From [Clostridium] aerotolerans DSM 5434 (GTDB taxonomy: Bacteria > Bacillota > Clostridia > Lachnospirales > Lachnospiraceae), in contig NZ_JHWJ01000004.1 in NCBI RefSeq assembly GCF_000687555.1, forward strand, positions 62,001 through 126,000: DNA of 64,000 nt, written 5' to 3'. Positions 7,581 to 16,487 of the stretch are shown here, piece by piece. A program made the position numbers and the translations under genes. Under the pieces are notes generated by a model. That model was not told the DNA's origin. It was given only the letters and a program-made list of their open reading frames with translations, and did not search any database. Within the stretch, counting starts at the first letter, position 1; each line of letters opens with the position of its first letter.

Positions 7581-9413
7581 ATGGAACAGTACAGGATTAA
7601 GGCCGGAAATGACAACTATCCCATGGGGCTTCATATGGTGCCCGGCGGGATTCATCTTTGCACAGCCGCAGAAGGAGATAACGTAAGCCTTTTGCTATTT
7701 AAAGAGGGAGAGAAGGAGCCGATATTGAGCCTTCCCTTTCCCCAGGAGACAAGAAGAGGAAATGTCTTTTCCATGACGGTGCTTGGAACTGATTTTTCCG
7801 GTCTTTCCTACTGTTTTGAAATGGACGGCAAACGTTTTTCTGACCCTTATGGGAAACGGTTCTTAAACCGGGATACCTGGGGAGATCTGGAACGTGTTCA
7901 GGATATCTTACTCTCACCAGTGGAATCGGTGGACTTTGACTGGCAGGGAGATAGTCTGCCTTTTATCCCTTATGAAGATACCATCATCTACCGCATGCAT
8001 TGCCGTGGGTTTACAAACCATAGCTCCTCTGGCGTGAAGGAAAAAGGGACATTTCAGGGGATCCTCGAAAAGATTCCGTACTTAAAGGAATTGGGTATTA
8101 CGACGGTGGAGCTTATGCCGGTCAATGAATTTCAGGAGGTAATCCTGCCGGAACGTGTGCCCGGGAACCCCTTTGGTGTGGATAGACCTACTGGAAAAAT
8201 CAATTATTGGGGATATGGACCTGGATTTTACTTTTCCCCGAAGGCATCTTATGCTTCCGAGGGGACGAATCCGGGGACGGAATTAAAAAGTTTGGTCAAA
8301 GCCCTTCATAAAGAGGGCATGGAGTTAATTGCGGAGCTTTACTTTAATGGTAAGGAGCCTGCCTCCTTTGTTCTTGATGTGGTTCGTTTCTGGGCGGAGG
8401 AATTTCATTTAGACGGAATCCATTTGTCAGGCTTTCTGCCTCTGGAGCTGTTGAGAAATGACCCTTATTTAAGCCGGTTAAAGCTTTTGGCTCATTCCTG
8501 GGAAGAGGAGAAGGAAGGCGGAAGAAAACATCTGGCTGAGTGCAATGATGGATTTCTTATTGATATGCGCCGGGTACTTAAGGGGGATGAAGACCAGATG
8601 AAGAACCTGGCATTTCGCTTAAGGAACAATCCGCCTGACCGGGGAGTGATTAACTTCATGGCATCTACCAATGGGTTTACCATGATGGACATGGTATCCT
8701 ATGATACCAAGCACAATGAAGGGAACGGGGAGAACAATCAGGATGGGACCCCTTATAACTACTCCTGGAATTGCGGAACTGAGGGGCCTACCAGAAAAAA
8801 GGCTGTGGTGGAGCTTAGAAAAAAGCAGCTGCGGAATGCATTTTTACTTTTGTTCTTAAGTCAGGGAACCCCACTTATCATGGCAGGAGATGAGTTTGGC
8901 CATACCCAGTCAGGTAATAACAATGCTTATTGTCAGGATAACGAGATATCATGGCTTAACTGGAATCTCTTAAAGAAGAATCAGGATATTTTTGAGTTTG
9001 TGAAGGCCCTGATTGCGTTTCGGAAGTCTCATCCCGTGTTTCATATGGAAAAGGAACCTAAGTTAATGGATTATCTGGTCTGCGGTCTGCCGGATATGTC
9101 TTATCATGGTGTGAGAGCATGGTGCCCGGAGTTTGAGAATTTCAGGCGTCAGCTTGGGATTTTCTACTGGGGTGAGTATGGGAAGAAGGCGGACGGGACG
9201 AAGGATGACAGTTTTTATGCAGCCTTTAACATGCACTGGGAACCTCATCAGTTTGATTTGCCAAGTCTGAAGGAAGGAAAGTCCTGGCGCGTGGTATTTC
9301 ATACCGATGAAAAAGAGATCAACGGGATGTATGACTCTGGGAAAGAACCAAAAGCGGAGGGAAGACAATTTATGGTTCCGCCAAGGACAATTGTTGTGTT
9401 CATGGGGAAATAA
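7581..9413 (+). CDS. Isoamylase/GlgX-like GH13 protein lacking all catalytic residues (probable pseudoenzyme)
   Basis: The 610-residue protein aligns by motif to glycogen-debranching isoamylases: an N-terminal CBM48-like domain (about 1-100), then the GH13 barrel with ITTVELMPVNEF, YWGYGPGFYFSP, KHNEGNGENNQDG, SWNCGTEGPT, AGDEFGHTQSGNNNAYCQDNEISWL. The active-site motifs are degraded. The DGFRFD nucleophile motif reads DGIHLSG, with Asp replaced by Ser283. The AEPW acid/base motif reads AHSW, with Glu replaced by His305. The AHDGFT motif reads STNGFT, with His and Asp replaced by Thr363 and Asn364. The region-I VVYNHT stretch is shortened to ELYFNG. The frame is intact, so this looks like a maintained binding or regulatory protein rather than decay. 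The start has a GAGGAG site. Confidence 0.8.
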   Translation: MEQYRIKAGNDNYPMGLHMVPGGIHLCTAAEGDNVSLLLFKEGEKEPILSLPFPQETRRGNVFSMTVLGTDFSGLSYCFEMDGKRFSDPYGKRFLNRDTWGDLERVQDILLSPVESVDFDWQGDSLPFIPYEDTIIYRMHCRGFTNHSSSGVKEKGTFQGILEKIPYLKELGITTVELMPVNEFQEVILPERVPGNPFGVDRPTGKINYWGYGPGFYFSPKASYASEGTNPGTELKSLVKALHKEGMELIAELYFNGKEPASFVLDVVRFWAEEFHLDGIHLSGFLPLELLRNDPYLSRLKLLAHSWEEEKEGGRKHLAECNDGFLIDMRRVLKGDEDQMKNLAFRLRNNPPDRGVINFMASTNGFTMMDMVSYDTKHNEGNGENNQDGTPYNYSWNCGTEGPTRKKAVVELRKKQLRNAFLLLFLSQGTPLIMAGDEFGHTQSGNNNAYCQDNEISWLNWNLLKKNQDIFEFVKALIAFRKSHPVFHMEKEPKLMDYLVCGLPDMSYHGVRAWCPEFENFRRQLGIFYWGEYGKKADGTKDDSFYAAFNMHWEPHQFDLPSLKEGKSWRVVFHTDEKEINGMYDSGKEPKAEGRQFMVPPRTIVVFMGK

Positions 9414-9462
9414 GGTGTCTGGTTTAAGCAGGAGTTGTCGTTCTTAAATAGAGGAGAATTGA

Positions 9463-9930
9463 ATGGAAATCAAAAACATAAACCAGCTATCAGACCAGTT
9501 TATCTGGCAGGATAAGGTGGGCTTAATGACGAAATCATTGGGGGAGGCCGGTGGGAACCGTAAGATTTATGTAAATATAGATTATGTCCCGCCGGGTACC
9601 TACAGCACCCGGTATCACAGTCATTCACAACAGGAGGAGTTCTTTCTCATACTTTCCGGGACGGGGACTCTTAAGTTAAATGGGGAAGAGAAGGAAGTCA
9701 GTATCGGAGATTTTATAGGGAAGCCAGCTGGAGAGAATATCGCCCATACCTTTTATAATTCAGGCAATGAGGTATTGGAGATTTTGGATGTCGGTACCAA
9801 TGAACCAGAAGATACCTGTTACTATCCGGAGGAAGATATGTATATGCATAAATCCAATGGGGAAAAACGGTGTTTTAGTGGAAAGGATATTAGTAACACG
9901 TGGTATCCGGATCCTAATCCGATAAAGTAA
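9463..9930 (+). CDS. Cupin-domain protein
   Basis: This 155-residue protein has one cupin fold. The first motif is RYHSHSQQEEFFLILSG, with the usual His-His-Glu metal ligands. The second motif spans IGKPAGENIAHTFYNSG and supplies the last His. The ligand and reaction are unknown. It starts with a GAGGAG site 49 bases after the GH13-like gene and may be cotranscribed with it. Confidence 0.75.
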   Translation: MEIKNINQLSDQFIWQDKVGLMTKSLGEAGGNRKIYVNIDYVPPGTYSTRYHSHSQQEEFFLILSGTGTLKLNGEEKEVSIGDFIGKPAGENIAHTFYNSGNEVLEILDVGTNEPEDTCYYPEEDMYMHKSNGEKRCFSGKDISNTWYPDPNPIK

Positions 9931-10043
9931 AGGCAGCATCACCTTGCAATAAGTGAAGAGCAAGCAATATCAGGAGCCAGTTTACATGGAATGTATATAG
10001 GTGTGAAATAGTTCGCATAGCTGTATTATTTGGAGAGGGTAAA

Positions 10044-10478
10044 ATGAATCAAATTCGCTTAATGAAAATAGAAGATTATGATTTGGTGAACCATTTATGG
10101 TGTACCACACCTGGAATGGGAATGCGTAGTTTAGATGACTCTAAGGAAGGAATCAACCAGTTCTTGTTGCGAAATCCATATACTTGTTTTGTGGCAGAGT
10201 ATGAAGGTGATTTGGCAGGAGTGATTTTATGCGGTCATGATGGACGAAGAGGCTATATCTATCATACTGCCGTTAAAGAGAACTATCGGAAAAAAGGCAT
10301 CGGAAGTGCTTTAGTGAACCGGGTGCTTGAAGCATTGAAACATCAAAATATAAATAAGGCTGCACTGGTGGTGTATTCCACAAATGAGTTAGGGAATCAA
10401 TTCTGGGAAGGTCTGGGATTTGAGATGCGAGACGATTTGACTTATAGAAATATTAGCCTGAACCAGGATAACAACTAA
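10044..10478 (+). CDS. GNAT-family N-acetyltransferase
   Basis: This 144-residue protein is a single GNAT domain. The acetyl-CoA-binding loop is NYRKKGIGSALVNRVLE (about residues 81-97), preceded by the beta strand IYHTAV. The C-terminal motif is NQFWEGLGFE. It resembles the YpeA-like group, with unknown substrate. It starts with GGAGAGGG and is followed by a hairpin terminator. Confidence 0.82.
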   Translation: MNQIRLMKIEDYDLVNHLWCTTPGMGMRSLDDSKEGINQFLLRNPYTCFVAEYEGDLAGVILCGHDGRRGYIYHTAVKENYRKKGIGSALVNRVLEALKHQNINKAALVVYSTNELGNQFWEGLGFEMRDDLTYRNISLNQDNN

Positions 10479-10528
10479 ATTAAATATCATAAGTAAGATA
10501 ATATTGTTTCATAAGATATATATCTACA

Positions 10529-10569
10529 AACGGCTGGCTATCTTTATTTCTTAGCCCGCCGTTTTTTCT
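10529..10569 (+). terminator. Intrinsic terminator after the GNAT gene
   Basis: AACGGCTGGCTA (10529-10540) pairs with TAGCCCGCCGTT (10552-10563) with one mismatch, and a T run follows on the plus strand. It also sits at the end of the minus-strand glycan operon, where the reverse complement is preceded by few T residues, so it mainly serves the plus strand. Confidence 0.82.
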
Positions 10570-10572
10570 GTA

Positions 10573-10683
10573 TTATTTTTTAGGAATACAGGGCAGATAA
10601 ATTACGCGGTTGTTATGGTTTACATAAATAAGCGCCAATGCAGATGTGGAAGTGCCTACATTTACATCTGAAAATACAACCAT
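10573..10683 (-). CDS. Possible 36-residue protein at the end of the nonulosonic-acid operon
   Basis: An ATG at 10683 opens a 36-codon frame ending at TAA (10573-10575). It reads VVFSDVNVGTS, SALALIYVNH and VIYLPCIPKK, a beta-like hydrophobic pattern reminiscent of the ends of small surface proteins. The ribosome site is weak (GAATTAGGT). It could be a real small gene, the remnant of a longer gene, or chance. No other gene lies in the 228-base gap 10479-10706. Confidence 0.25.
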   Translation of the reverse strand: MVVFSDVNVGTSTSALALIYVNHNNRVIYLPCIPKK

Positions 10684-10706
10684 ACCTAATTCAATTTATT
10701 ATAATC

Positions 10707-11426
10707 TTATGTTTCATTTAGATGTTCAGGCACACCATTTTTTAGAAGAAGCTCCGCCAGATAAAACTCATACTCATCGTCAATATCAATGGAATGTAGT
10801 GGGTTCATAAAGTAAGGATAGGTGGTCCCGGCATAAAAGTTCTCGTGCTTTAAGTAAAATGGCACAGAGGTAAGATAGACAGCCCCATTCACCCGATATC
10901 CTGATGAGACATCCTGCCTTCTTATCTGTCTATCATGGAGAGATGGCATCACAATCTCACCAGATTTCTTAAGGGTCACAGCCAAATAACAGTTACAATC
11001 AAAGGGACATACGCTGACCATGGAATCTGCTCCTGTCTCAAAGTAACGTTTCACGCTCTCTCTTATATGCATTTCATTTCTCAAGGGAGACGTAGGCTGG
11101 AGCAGCATGATGTAATCATACGTCTTTCCCAGCCGTTCCATCTCTTTGATTCCATGAATGATCACGTCCTTTGTGGCAGCTTTATCCCCTGAAAGCCATG
11201 CAGGCCTTAAAAATGGGGCAGTTGCCCCCCATTGATTCGCAATATCCCTATACTGCTCCGAATCTGTAGAGACAACAATATCGTCAAAAATACCAGCATT
11301 TTTACAGGCCTTTATGGTATATGCCATGAGTGGCTTATGATTCAGCTCCTTGATGTTCTTATTGGGCAATCCCTTGGAACCACTTCTGGCTGGTATAAAT
11401 GCTAGAAACCGTTTGTTCTCATACAT
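10707..11426 (-). CDS. legF: CMP-nonulosonate cytidylyltransferase (NeuA/LegF family)
   Basis: This 239-residue enzyme activates a sialic-acid-like sugar with CTP to give the CMP-sugar used by glycosyltransferases. The motifs are FIPARSGSKGLPNKNIKEL at the N terminus, ISTDSE-like VVSTDSEQY, QPTSPLR and later SIDIDDEYEF. The family uses Mg2+ bound by the DIDD aspartates. An upstream TTG is in frame, but the ATG at 11426 has GGAG six bases before it and overlaps the legG stop (TAATG). It is the last large gene of the operon. Choice of legionaminate over neuraminate rests on the neighbours legB and legC. Confidence 0.88.
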   Translation of the reverse strand: MYENKRFLAFIPARSGSKGLPNKNIKELNHKPLMAYTIKACKNAGIFDDIVVSTDSEQYRDIANQWGATAPFLRPAWLSGDKAATKDVIIHGIKEMERLGKTYDYIMLLQPTSPLRNEMHIRESVKRYFETGADSMVSVCPFDCNCYLAVTLKKSGEIVMPSLHDRQIRRQDVSSGYRVNGAVYLTSVPFYLKHENFYAGTTYPYFMNPLHSIDIDDEYEFYLAELLLKNGVPEHLNET

Positions 11427-12589
11427 TACAAACTCCAATCAATATCATAAAATTCTTTCTCCAGTTCAATCCCATTTTGAAACGCCTGCTTTATTTCAGA
11501 AATTATTTTTCCGCTGGTACCCGGATATTCATAAGGATTATGGAGGGAGGAATTTACCCAGTCAACTTCCAATGCTTTCTGAACGGCCGATAGAATGCTG
11601 TCATAGGAATCATCACAATTTATCACAGAGTCTGCCATTACCCGCCCCATTTGTCTGGTACCGATGTTCACGGTTGGGACCTTAAGGCTGGGAGCCTCAA
11701 TAATTCCGCTGGATGAGTTTCCTATGACCACCTGACAGTGGCTCATAAGACTTAAATAACGAAGTGAGCCCAGAGACGTAAAAAAAGCAGCCCGTTCCGG
11801 GTGGCATTTTGCATAATCGGCAGCCAATTCATTGATTCGGCTTCCACCTGTATCTGAATTGCTTCCAGTAAATACTGCAAACAAACAGGGGAGAGAATCC
11901 AGGGCTTGAAAGAGTGGTTTTATTTGTTCCTCAACACTCGTTGTTTCAAGTGTGGCAGGGTGAAATGTGATCAGGGCAAGTTCAGATCCAAGGGAAAGGT
12001 TTAAGGACTGCTCCAGTTCCTTTATGGATAGGAAAGACAGCTCTTTCAGCCTTTCCACACCCAGAGCTCCAACGTGAAAGACTCTCTCCGGAGCTTCTCC
12101 CAGTTGTATCACCCGCTTCCTATATTCCATTGTACTGGTGAAATGAAGGTAGCTCATTTTGGTAATTCCATGCCTCATACAGTCATCATAGGCGCCCCTT
12201 GTCTGCTCGCCCCCATGAATATGAGCAATGGGAATCCGGCAAATGGCGGCAGCGCTTGCAGCGGTAAAGATCTCATAGCGGTCGCCTAAAAGCAGTATCA
12301 TATCCGGCTTTAACCTCTCATAAGCCTTAGAAATGCCAATGAGCTCAAGGCCCATGGATTTACAGATTCCATAGGAAGTGTCGCTGGCCAGATTCATTTC
12401 CACGGTTTCATCTATGGTTATCCCGTCCAGTTCCATGTCCCGGTAAGGGGAACCGAATCTGGAATCCATGTGAGCGCCGGTCACTACCATCTGAAGCTTT
12501 ATATAAGGATCGGCCATGGCTTTTCGAATGACTGGAGTCAATAGACCGTACTCCGCCCGGCTGCCTGTTACTACGCATAACCGCATCAT
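11426..12589 (-). CDS. legG: UDP/GDP-sugar 2-epimerase, hydrolysing (NeuC/LegG family)
   Basis: The 387-residue protein has the epimerase-2 fold. Key motifs are VTGSRAEYGLL, the HIHGGEQTRGAYDD region, LGDRYEIFTAA, and the C-terminal IGNSSSGIIEAPSLKVPTVNIG nucleotide-binding part. In the legionaminate pathway, LegG removes the nucleotide and epimerises C2 to give 2,4-diacetamido-trideoxymannose. The start ATG overlaps the end of the synthase gene by four bases. NeuC of sialic acid synthesis is the alternative; the gene set favours LegG. Confidence 0.88.
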   Translation of the reverse strand: MMRLCVVTGSRAEYGLLTPVIRKAMADPYIKLQMVVTGAHMDSRFGSPYRDMELDGITIDETVEMNLASDTSYGICKSMGLELIGISKAYERLKPDMILLLGDRYEIFTAASAAAICRIPIAHIHGGEQTRGAYDDCMRHGITKMSYLHFTSTMEYRKRVIQLGEAPERVFHVGALGVERLKELSFLSIKELEQSLNLSLGSELALITFHPATLETTSVEEQIKPLFQALDSLPCLFAVFTGSNSDTGGSRINELAADYAKCHPERAAFFTSLGSLRYLSLMSHCQVVIGNSSSGIIEAPSLKVPTVNIGTRQMGRVMADSVINCDDSYDSILSAVQKALEVDWVNSSLHNPYEYPGTSGKIISEIKQAFQNGIELEKEFYDIDWSL

Positions 12590-13581
12590 TTTATAATCCT
12601 CTCATCCATCTTATAATCCCTGTCAGAAGGCGTTCCAAGGAGGGCTTTAAGCCTCATGGGAGAGATTCCAGGGGAACAGCGTTTGGCGCACAGATTATCC
12701 ACGGTAAATGGCTCCCCTTTTTTTATGTCCCTGGAGGCCACCAGAAACTTTCTCACCCGGTCCCGGTTTTTACATTCTTCCTTCGATGGTTCCTTATATC
12801 CGTTTCCCAAAGCTATCTCAATGTTTCTTATGCTGTCGGTCATATGTCTAAATTCTTTCGGCTCCAGGCTCAGTCTGTGGTCTGGTCCAGGCATGGTCTT
12901 ATCAAGGGTCATGTGCTTTTCAATGACGCAGGCACCCAGGGCAGCAGCGGCAATTGCAACCTCGATTCCCATGGTATGGTCGGAGTATCCGATGCTTCTT
13001 GAAAATACCTGTTTCATATGGGACATGGCATTTAAGTTCACTTCTTCCATTGGGGTGGGATAAGCGCTGGTGCAGTGGAGCAGAGTGATATCCTGACCAC
13101 CCTCATCAAGAAGATCCAGTGCCTCCCCGATCTCTTCCATAGTAGACATACCGGTAGAGAGAATGATTGGCTTTTTTAAGGAAGCAGCTTTCTTTAAATA
13201 CCCGTAATTAGTAATTTCTCCAGAGGGGATTTTTATGATTCCAACTCCTAGCTGGTCCAGATATTCCATGCTTGTTTCATCAAATGGGGAAGATAAGAAC
13301 ATGATATTGCGGGAAGCGCAATAAAGAGAAAGTTCTTTGAAGCTGTCATAGGATAGCTCAAGTTCTTTAAGCATTTCATATTGGGAGAGACTTTTCCCTG
13401 TGTTCCGGTACTGATAATCTGCTTTTATTGCGTCCCTGACAGCCAAAAACTCGGTGCGGTAGGTCTGAAATTTCACCGCATCGGCGCCCGCTTCCCTTGC
13501 CGCATCCACCAGCCTTTTGGCTGTATCCAAGTCCCCATTATGGTTTACCCCTGCTTCAGCGATAATCATAACTCTGTTCAT
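12586..13581 (-). CDS. legI: Nonulosonate synthase (NeuB/LegI family)
   Basis: The 331-residue protein condenses a mannosamine-type sugar with phosphoenolpyruvate. The N-terminal TIM barrel has EAGVNHNGDLDTAKRL, KFQTYRTE, SSPFDETSMEYL, KIPSGEITN, LLHCTSAYPTP, YSDHTMGIEV and EKHMTLDKTMPGPDHRLSL. A C-terminal antifreeze-like SAF domain (about 275-331) starts with SRDIKKGEPFTVDNL. The frame extends to a TTG at 13590, but the ATG at 13581 has AAAGGAGG nine bases upstream. It overlaps the acetyltransferase gene by 26 bases. NeuB of sialic acid and PseI are alternatives; legB and legC nearby favour LegI. Confidence 0.9.
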   Translation of the reverse strand: MNRVMIIAEAGVNHNGDLDTAKRLVDAAREAGADAVKFQTYRTEFLAVRDAIKADYQYRNTGKSLSQYEMLKELELSYDSFKELSLYCASRNIMFLSSPFDETSMEYLDQLGVGIIKIPSGEITNYGYLKKAASLKKPIILSTGMSTMEEIGEALDLLDEGGQDITLLHCTSAYPTPMEEVNLNAMSHMKQVFSRSIGYSDHTMGIEVAIAAAALGACVIEKHMTLDKTMPGPDHRLSLEPKEFRHMTDSIRNIEIALGNGYKEPSKEECKNRDRVRKFLVASRDIKKGEPFTVDNLCAKRCSPGISPMRLKALLGTPSDRDYKMDERIIK

Positions 13582-14221
13582 AAACACCAACCTCCTTTGC
13601 AGGCCTTCCGTAAGCCAGAGTATGGGAAGAAATATTCCTTAATACGAGACTTCCGGCCCCAATCATGGCATTGCTTCCTATGGTGATATTTTGAATGACT
13701 GTAGTTCCGGCTCCAATGTGAGTATTTTCCCCTACGGACACATTGCCGCACAGAACGCAGCCAGGGGCGATGTGAACGAAGTCCCCGATGTTTGCGCCAT
13801 GTTCTATAATTGCTCCTGTGTTAATGATGCAGCCTTTACCAAGAACCGCCCCGGCCCCAAGGATAACACCCTTGCCAACATAGCTGCCTTCTCCCATTGA
13901 TACATCCTGAGATAGGACTGCACTTTTATCTATGATGTTAGGCAAAGCTAACCCCTTCTGCTTTAAGGTCTCATAGATCCTGATTCTTGGATGGGGGTCT
14001 CCCAGGCTTCCTACGGCGATGACACCGTAAGAGATTCCCTGATGGCAAAGGTCAGATAGGAGTTCATCGGTTCCCAGAACCGGAATGCCTGAAATGGATG
14101 TGCCTGCCTCAAGCGTTTGGTCCAGAATACCAATGATTTCGTATTCATTGGCAGAACGAATGGAATCAATGACGCTTTCTCCATGGCCGCCTCCACCAAT
14201 TAGTATCAGCTTTTTTTTCAT
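13556..14221 (-). CDS. NeuD/PglD-type sugar O- or N-acetyltransferase (probable LegH function)
   Basis: This 221-residue protein has an N-terminal nucleotide-like fold (KLILIGGGGHGESVIDSI) and a C-terminal left-handed beta-helix of hexapeptide repeats (VGKGVILGAGAVLGKGCIINTGAIIEHG is the start of the series, described here in parts: GKGVILGAG, INTGAIIEHG, GDFVHIAPG). The catalytic His lies in IIEHGANIGDFVHI. In a legionaminate cluster this family acetylates the C4 amine (LegH). Its ATG overlaps the upstream stop by four bases, showing co-translation. Confidence 0.85.
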   Translation of the reverse strand: MKKKLILIGGGGHGESVIDSIRSANEYEIIGILDQTLEAGTSISGIPVLGTDELLSDLCHQGISYGVIAVGSLGDPHPRIRIYETLKQKGLALPNIIDKSAVLSQDVSMGEGSYVGKGVILGAGAVLGKGCIINTGAIIEHGANIGDFVHIAPGCVLCGNVSVGENTHIGAGTTVIQNITIGSNAMIGAGSLVLRNISSHTLAYGRPAKEVGVYEQSYDYR

Positions 14222-15264
14222 AGCTTCATACGCTCCGCCATTTTTCTCATTTCACTGAATTCACCCATGTCAAGCCAGGTGCTGTCCATCACCGGATACA
14301 CACCAGCTTTCTTCCCGTTTTGCAGACAGAGGCGGATCAGATCCGGCATATCAAATGGGACTCCTTCCGGGAGATCATTTAATGTGCCTTTTTCCAGAAC
14401 GTATAGACCGGTGCTGACGAGAAATTCATAGCTGGGCTTTTCATTTAAGGCCTGTATGCAGCCTTCTTCATCCAGTGAGACCACGCCATAAGGAACTTCA
14501 TAATTTTTCATAGCAGTGACTACGGTGATCTGATTTTCATTTTTTATATGATGGTCCAGAAGTTTTTCGTAATTCACGTCCACTAATATATCGCAGTTGC
14601 TGACAAAGAAGCTGTCTGTGATTTTGTCTTTTAAAAGTGAGAGAGAGCCTGCGGTACCAAGTGGCTCCTTTTCTTCTATAAAGTTAAGATGATAACGGTC
14701 ATCATCGTTAAAATACGCTTTAATCAGCTCTTTTCGGTAGTTGACTGTGAGATAGAATTCCGTAAAACCGTAAGACATCATCTGATTCATGATTCGTTCC
14801 ACGATGGGGGTATCCCCAATGGGAATTAAGGGTTTTGGTATAATTTTAGTATAAGGATAGAGTCTGGAACCTTTTCCTCCTGCCATGATGACCACAGGAA
14901 CCTTTTTGCCCTCTGTTACCCTTTCCTCAGAGGAATTCAGCTCATTCCAGAATAAAATATCTACAACCTCCATGTGTTCATTTACAAGTGGAAGTCCTTC
15001 AATCTTTTTCTCTCTCATGATATCAAGGGCCAGGGGAGTTTCTGACCGTGTGATAACGATAGGAGAGGTGTTCATAATGCGGCTTACGGCCATGGATAGA
15101 TTTTCATTTTTTAGTATCCAGCGTCGGATGTCTCCGTCCGTAATTACCCCCACCAGCTTGTCGTTTCGAACTACCACCAGGAGTTTCTTAGCCGTTTCAT
15201 CTAACTGCCGGATTGCTGTTCTGATGGAATCATCAGGTGAAATTGAGAATTTCTTTACGTCCAT
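14218..15264 (-). CDS. CBS-domain sugar-1-phosphate nucleotidyltransferase (PtmE-like)
   Basis: The 348-residue protein has two CBS motifs in about the first 120 residues (SIRTAIRQLDE, KLVGVITDGDIRRWIL, VDILFWNEL). A nucleotidyltransferase domain follows, with MAGGKGSRLYPYTKIIPKPL, GDTPIVERI and DILVDVNY. The same CBS-transferase fusion is known as PtmE in Campylobacter, which makes GDP-glucosamine for legionaminic acid. I infer that role here. The frame runs up to a GTG overlapping legC, but AGAAGGAGG lies nine bases before the ATG at 15264, which is chosen. Confidence 0.83.
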   Translation of the reverse strand: MDVKKFSISPDDSIRTAIRQLDETAKKLLVVVRNDKLVGVITDGDIRRWILKNENLSMAVSRIMNTSPIVITRSETPLALDIMREKKIEGLPLVNEHMEVVDILFWNELNSSEERVTEGKKVPVVIMAGGKGSRLYPYTKIIPKPLIPIGDTPIVERIMNQMMSYGFTEFYLTVNYRKELIKAYFNDDDRYHLNFIEEKEPLGTAGSLSLLKDKITDSFFVSNCDILVDVNYEKLLDHHIKNENQITVVTAMKNYEVPYGVVSLDEEGCIQALNEKPSYEFLVSTGLYVLEKGTLNDLPEGVPFDMPDLIRLCLQNGKKAGVYPVMDSTWLDMGEFSEMRKMAERMKL

Positions 15265-15287
15265 GTAAGCCATCCTCCTTCTGGTAA

Positions 15288-16436
15288 TCACCCTTCATTC
15301 AGGGCCTTAACAATAAAAACCACGTCAGCTTCCTTAAGGTTAACGCTGCAAGGAAGATTGATCACATTGCTCTGGTAAAAGGGTGCTTTCTCAATATAAT
15401 ACGCCTGACAGTCCTCATACATGGTCTGGGTGTGATTTAGCTTCCAGATGGGTCTTGTTTCAATGCCGGATTCCCTTAACCTGGCCATAAGTGCATCCCG
15501 CCCTGATTTGTGGTCATTTAAGAGCAGGGAATAAAACCAATGGTTATTTCTGGCCTTTTCACAAAATGGAAGAAGTGTGACATCGTCTCTGTCTTTTAAT
15601 AAGCTCTTGTAATAAACGTAGTTCTTTCTCTTTTTTTCAATGTACTCTTCCAGACACTCCAGCTGTCCCACGCCCAGGGCTGCCTGAATGTTGGTCATAC
15701 GGTAGTTATAGCCGACTTCATGATGAACGTAGTAAAATGGATCATCCTTAGCCTGTGCGGATAAGTATACGGCCTTTTTTAGATCCTCCTCATTTCTGGC
15801 AGTGATCATACCGCCTCCGCCAGTGGTGATTATCTTATTGCCGTTAAAGGAATAAGCACCAAAATCTCCTATGGTGCCTGCAAACCTGCCCTTTAAGCTT
15901 CCTTCGGTGTATTTGGTGCCAAGTGCTTCCGTTGCATCTTCAATCAGTTTTAGATGGTACTCCTGGCACAAGCTTAGAAGGGTTTCCATATCAGCCATAT
16001 TGCCAAAGACATGAACAATGACAACAGCCTTTATGATCCGCCCTGTAGAGCGGTTTAAAAGGCCTTCCTGAGTTTTGGTACACTCTGTTTTTAGAAATCT
16101 CTCCAGCTTTTCCAAGTCCATATTCAGGGTATGGTCGCAGTCCATAAAGATGGGGTGTGCTCCTAAGTATGTCACAGGATTAACTGCGGCAATAAAGGTG
16201 AGAGTAGGAACGATGACCTCCTCACCCCTTTTAATGCCGGAAAGAAGCATAGCCAGGTGGAGGGCTGCCGTGCCGCTTTGTACAGCGGCAGTGTTTGGAA
16301 CCTTTAAGTAGTCTGCCATTTCCCTTTCAAAGCGGGTCACATAGCTGCCGGCGGTGGAGACCCAGCCGCTTGTGATGGCATCGTCCATATATTTCTTTTC
16401 ATTTCCTTTTAAAACAGGAACGGATAACGGTATCAT
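15288..16436 (-). CDS. legC: LegC-family PLP-dependent aminotransferase
   Basis: This 382-residue member of the DegT/DnrJ/EryC1 family transfers an amino group to C4 of the 4-keto sugar made by LegB. Motifs are SGWVSTAGSYV, the AVQSGTAALHLAML nucleotide-sugar/PLP region, DATEALG (Asp contacting PLP) and the Schiff-base lysine in YSFNGNKIITTGGGGM (about residue 185). The C-terminal YNYRMTNIQAALG is characteristic. It starts at ATG 16436 after AAGGGAG. It belongs to the same operon as legB upstream. Confidence 0.92.
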   Translation of the reverse strand: MIPLSVPVLKGNEKKYMDDAITSGWVSTAGSYVTRFEREMADYLKVPNTAAVQSGTAALHLAMLLSGIKRGEEVIVPTLTFIAAVNPVTYLGAHPIFMDCDHTLNMDLEKLERFLKTECTKTQEGLLNRSTGRIIKAVVIVHVFGNMADMETLLSLCQEYHLKLIEDATEALGTKYTEGSLKGRFAGTIGDFGAYSFNGNKIITTGGGGMITARNEEDLKKAVYLSAQAKDDPFYYVHHEVGYNYRMTNIQAALGVGQLECLEEYIEKKRKNYVYYKSLLKDRDDVTLLPFCEKARNNHWFYSLLLNDHKSGRDALMARLRESGIETRPIWKLNHTQTMYEDCQAYYIEKAPFYQSNVINLPCSVNLKEADVVFIVKALNEG

Positions 16437-16453
16437 ATGACTCCCTTCCTATG

Positions 16454-16487
16454 GGTCTAAACAATGTACTGGTCTAAACAATGTACT
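16454..16487. repeat. 17-base tandem duplication at the legB 3' end
   Basis: GGTCTAAACAATGTACT occurs twice in direct succession (16454-16470 and 16471-16487), followed by GGTCT. One copy contains the legB stop codon (16474-16476); the other lies just after it. This looks like a recent slippage duplication that leaves the protein end unchanged. Confidence 0.9.
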
